Positions 14,781 to 15,189 of a stretch of 15,189 bases of DNA are shown piece by piece. A program made the translations under genes and the position numbers. The notes under the pieces were generated by a model. It saw only the letters and a list, made by a program, of their open reading frames with translations, was not told the origin of the DNA and searched no databases. Location: NCBI GenBank assembly GCA_900555495.1, contig USLD01000012.1:1-15189 (forward strand), in the 5' to 3' direction. This DNA comes from an uncultured Slackia sp. GTDB lineage: Bacteria > Actinomycetota > Coriobacteriia > Coriobacteriales > Eggerthellaceae. The number at the start of each line of letters is the position of its first letter. Position 1 is the stretch's first letter.

Positions 14781-14813
14781 GGGCCGCTCCCTATCTATAT
14801 ATAGGAGAGGCCC
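14781..14813 (+). repeat. Imperfect inverted repeat with TATATA core
   Basis: GGGCC/GGCCC, CT/AG and CCTAT/ATAGG pair around a CTATAT loop. The same bases could serve as a -10 (TATATA 14796-14801, TTGTGC at 14774-14779, 16-base spacer), so this may be an upstream rRNA promoter instead of a structural element. Confidence 0.4.
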
Positions 14814-14868
14814 CGTCCGCCCCTCCGAAGCCCCTTTGTGGAGGAATCGTGGAGCGGCGAGAATATCC

Positions 14869-14898
14869 TTGCGCGGGGCAGGGCGGGGGGCGTAATAT
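14869..14898 (+). promoter_or_regulatory. Probable rRNA operon promoter
   Basis: TTGCGC (14869-14874) and TAATAT (14893-14898) are separated by 18 bases of G-rich DNA. Transcription would begin near 14905, about 225 bases before 16S, which is a usual leader length. The promoter lies between two arms of a perfect 10-bp inverted repeat (14852-14861 and 14904-14913). Confidence 0.55.
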
Positions 14899-14904
14899 AC
14901 ATCC

Positions 14905-15128
14905 TCGCCGCTCGACGCGGCACCCCCTCGGAGACGAGGCGGGGGACCTTGAAAACCGGATACTGGAATACGGAATTTGAAGAGGACCCGAGAGGGTCCC
15001 AGCCAGACGAAGACTTACAAGACACCGAACCCCGGAGGGAGACCTCCCGAGGTCGGTTCCTTTGAAGACGATAACGAAATCGGACCGGATCTTATCTCAC
15101 AGAACCGAACGCCCCTTCGGGGCGGTTT
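14905..15128 (+). other. Structured leader of the rRNA transcript
   Basis: No gene is present. Three hairpins in a row carry GAGA loops: 14923-14943 (CTCG/CGAG core extended by C/G pairs), 14984-14999 (GGACCC/GGGTCC) and 15024-15057 (GGAGG/CCTCC inside ACCGA/TCGGT). A fourth, CGCCCC/GGGGCG, lies directly before 16S (15110-15124). CCTTGAAAACCGGATA (14947-14962) resembles the GAAAAC-type antitermination box found in rRNA leaders of Gram-positive bacteria, a weak call. Confidence 0.6.

Positions 15129-15189
<61 letters not shown>

Overview
The window looks like a piece of a GC-rich chromosome from the Coriobacteriia, most likely the family Eggerthellaceae (Slackia, Eggerthella or Adlercreutzia type). 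Three things suggest this: a Tat-exported FAD reductase paired with a 12-helix membrane LuxR regulator, an arrangement typical of that family; actinobacterial-type 16S sequence at the right edge; and use of GTG and TTG starts with strong Shine-Dalgarno sites. The genus is an inference.

Layout. 1-388: 3' end of galE and its terminator. 475-3888: one very large ABC exporter subunit (ATPase fused to a MacB/FtsX-type permease with a huge outer domain) and its terminator. 3953-4075 (minus): tRNA-Arg(CCT) and terminator. 4150-6437 (minus): an apparent two-gene unit of an M20-family amidohydrolase followed by an ApbE-type flavin transferase. A perfect 16-bp parS palindrome (4921-4936) lies inside apbE. 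6527-10742 (plus): a lysine riboswitch with readable terminator and antiterminator, then lysA-dapA-dapB-dapH, ending in a strong hairpin. 10901-12379 (minus) and 12648-14435 (plus): a divergent pair, the membrane LuxR regulator and a Tat lipoprotein flavin reductase. 14643-14775: tRNA-Ser(TGA) and terminator. 14776-15189: a structured rRNA promoter and leader region and the first bases of a 16S rRNA gene.

How it works together. The plus-strand lysine operon is controlled by lysine through transcription attenuation. It encodes diaminopimelate synthesis by the acetylated branch (DapH) and the final decarboxylation to lysine (LysA). The divergent M20 amidohydrolase is a reasonable candidate for the N-acetyl-diaminopimelate deacetylase that this branch needs. 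Aspartokinase, aspartate-semialdehyde dehydrogenase, the aminotransferase and the epimerase are not in the window. The reductase and regulator pair probably senses and uses an unknown organic electron acceptor. The parS site and the rRNA operon suggest that the window lies in the origin-proximal part of the chromosome.

Most of the window is ordinary housekeeping and accessory metabolism. The signals most worth a second look are the parS site hidden in apbE, the fully readable lysine switch, the reductase with a changed catalytic region, and an rRNA leader with three successive GAGA-capped hairpins behind a promoter enclosed by a 10-bp inverted repeat.
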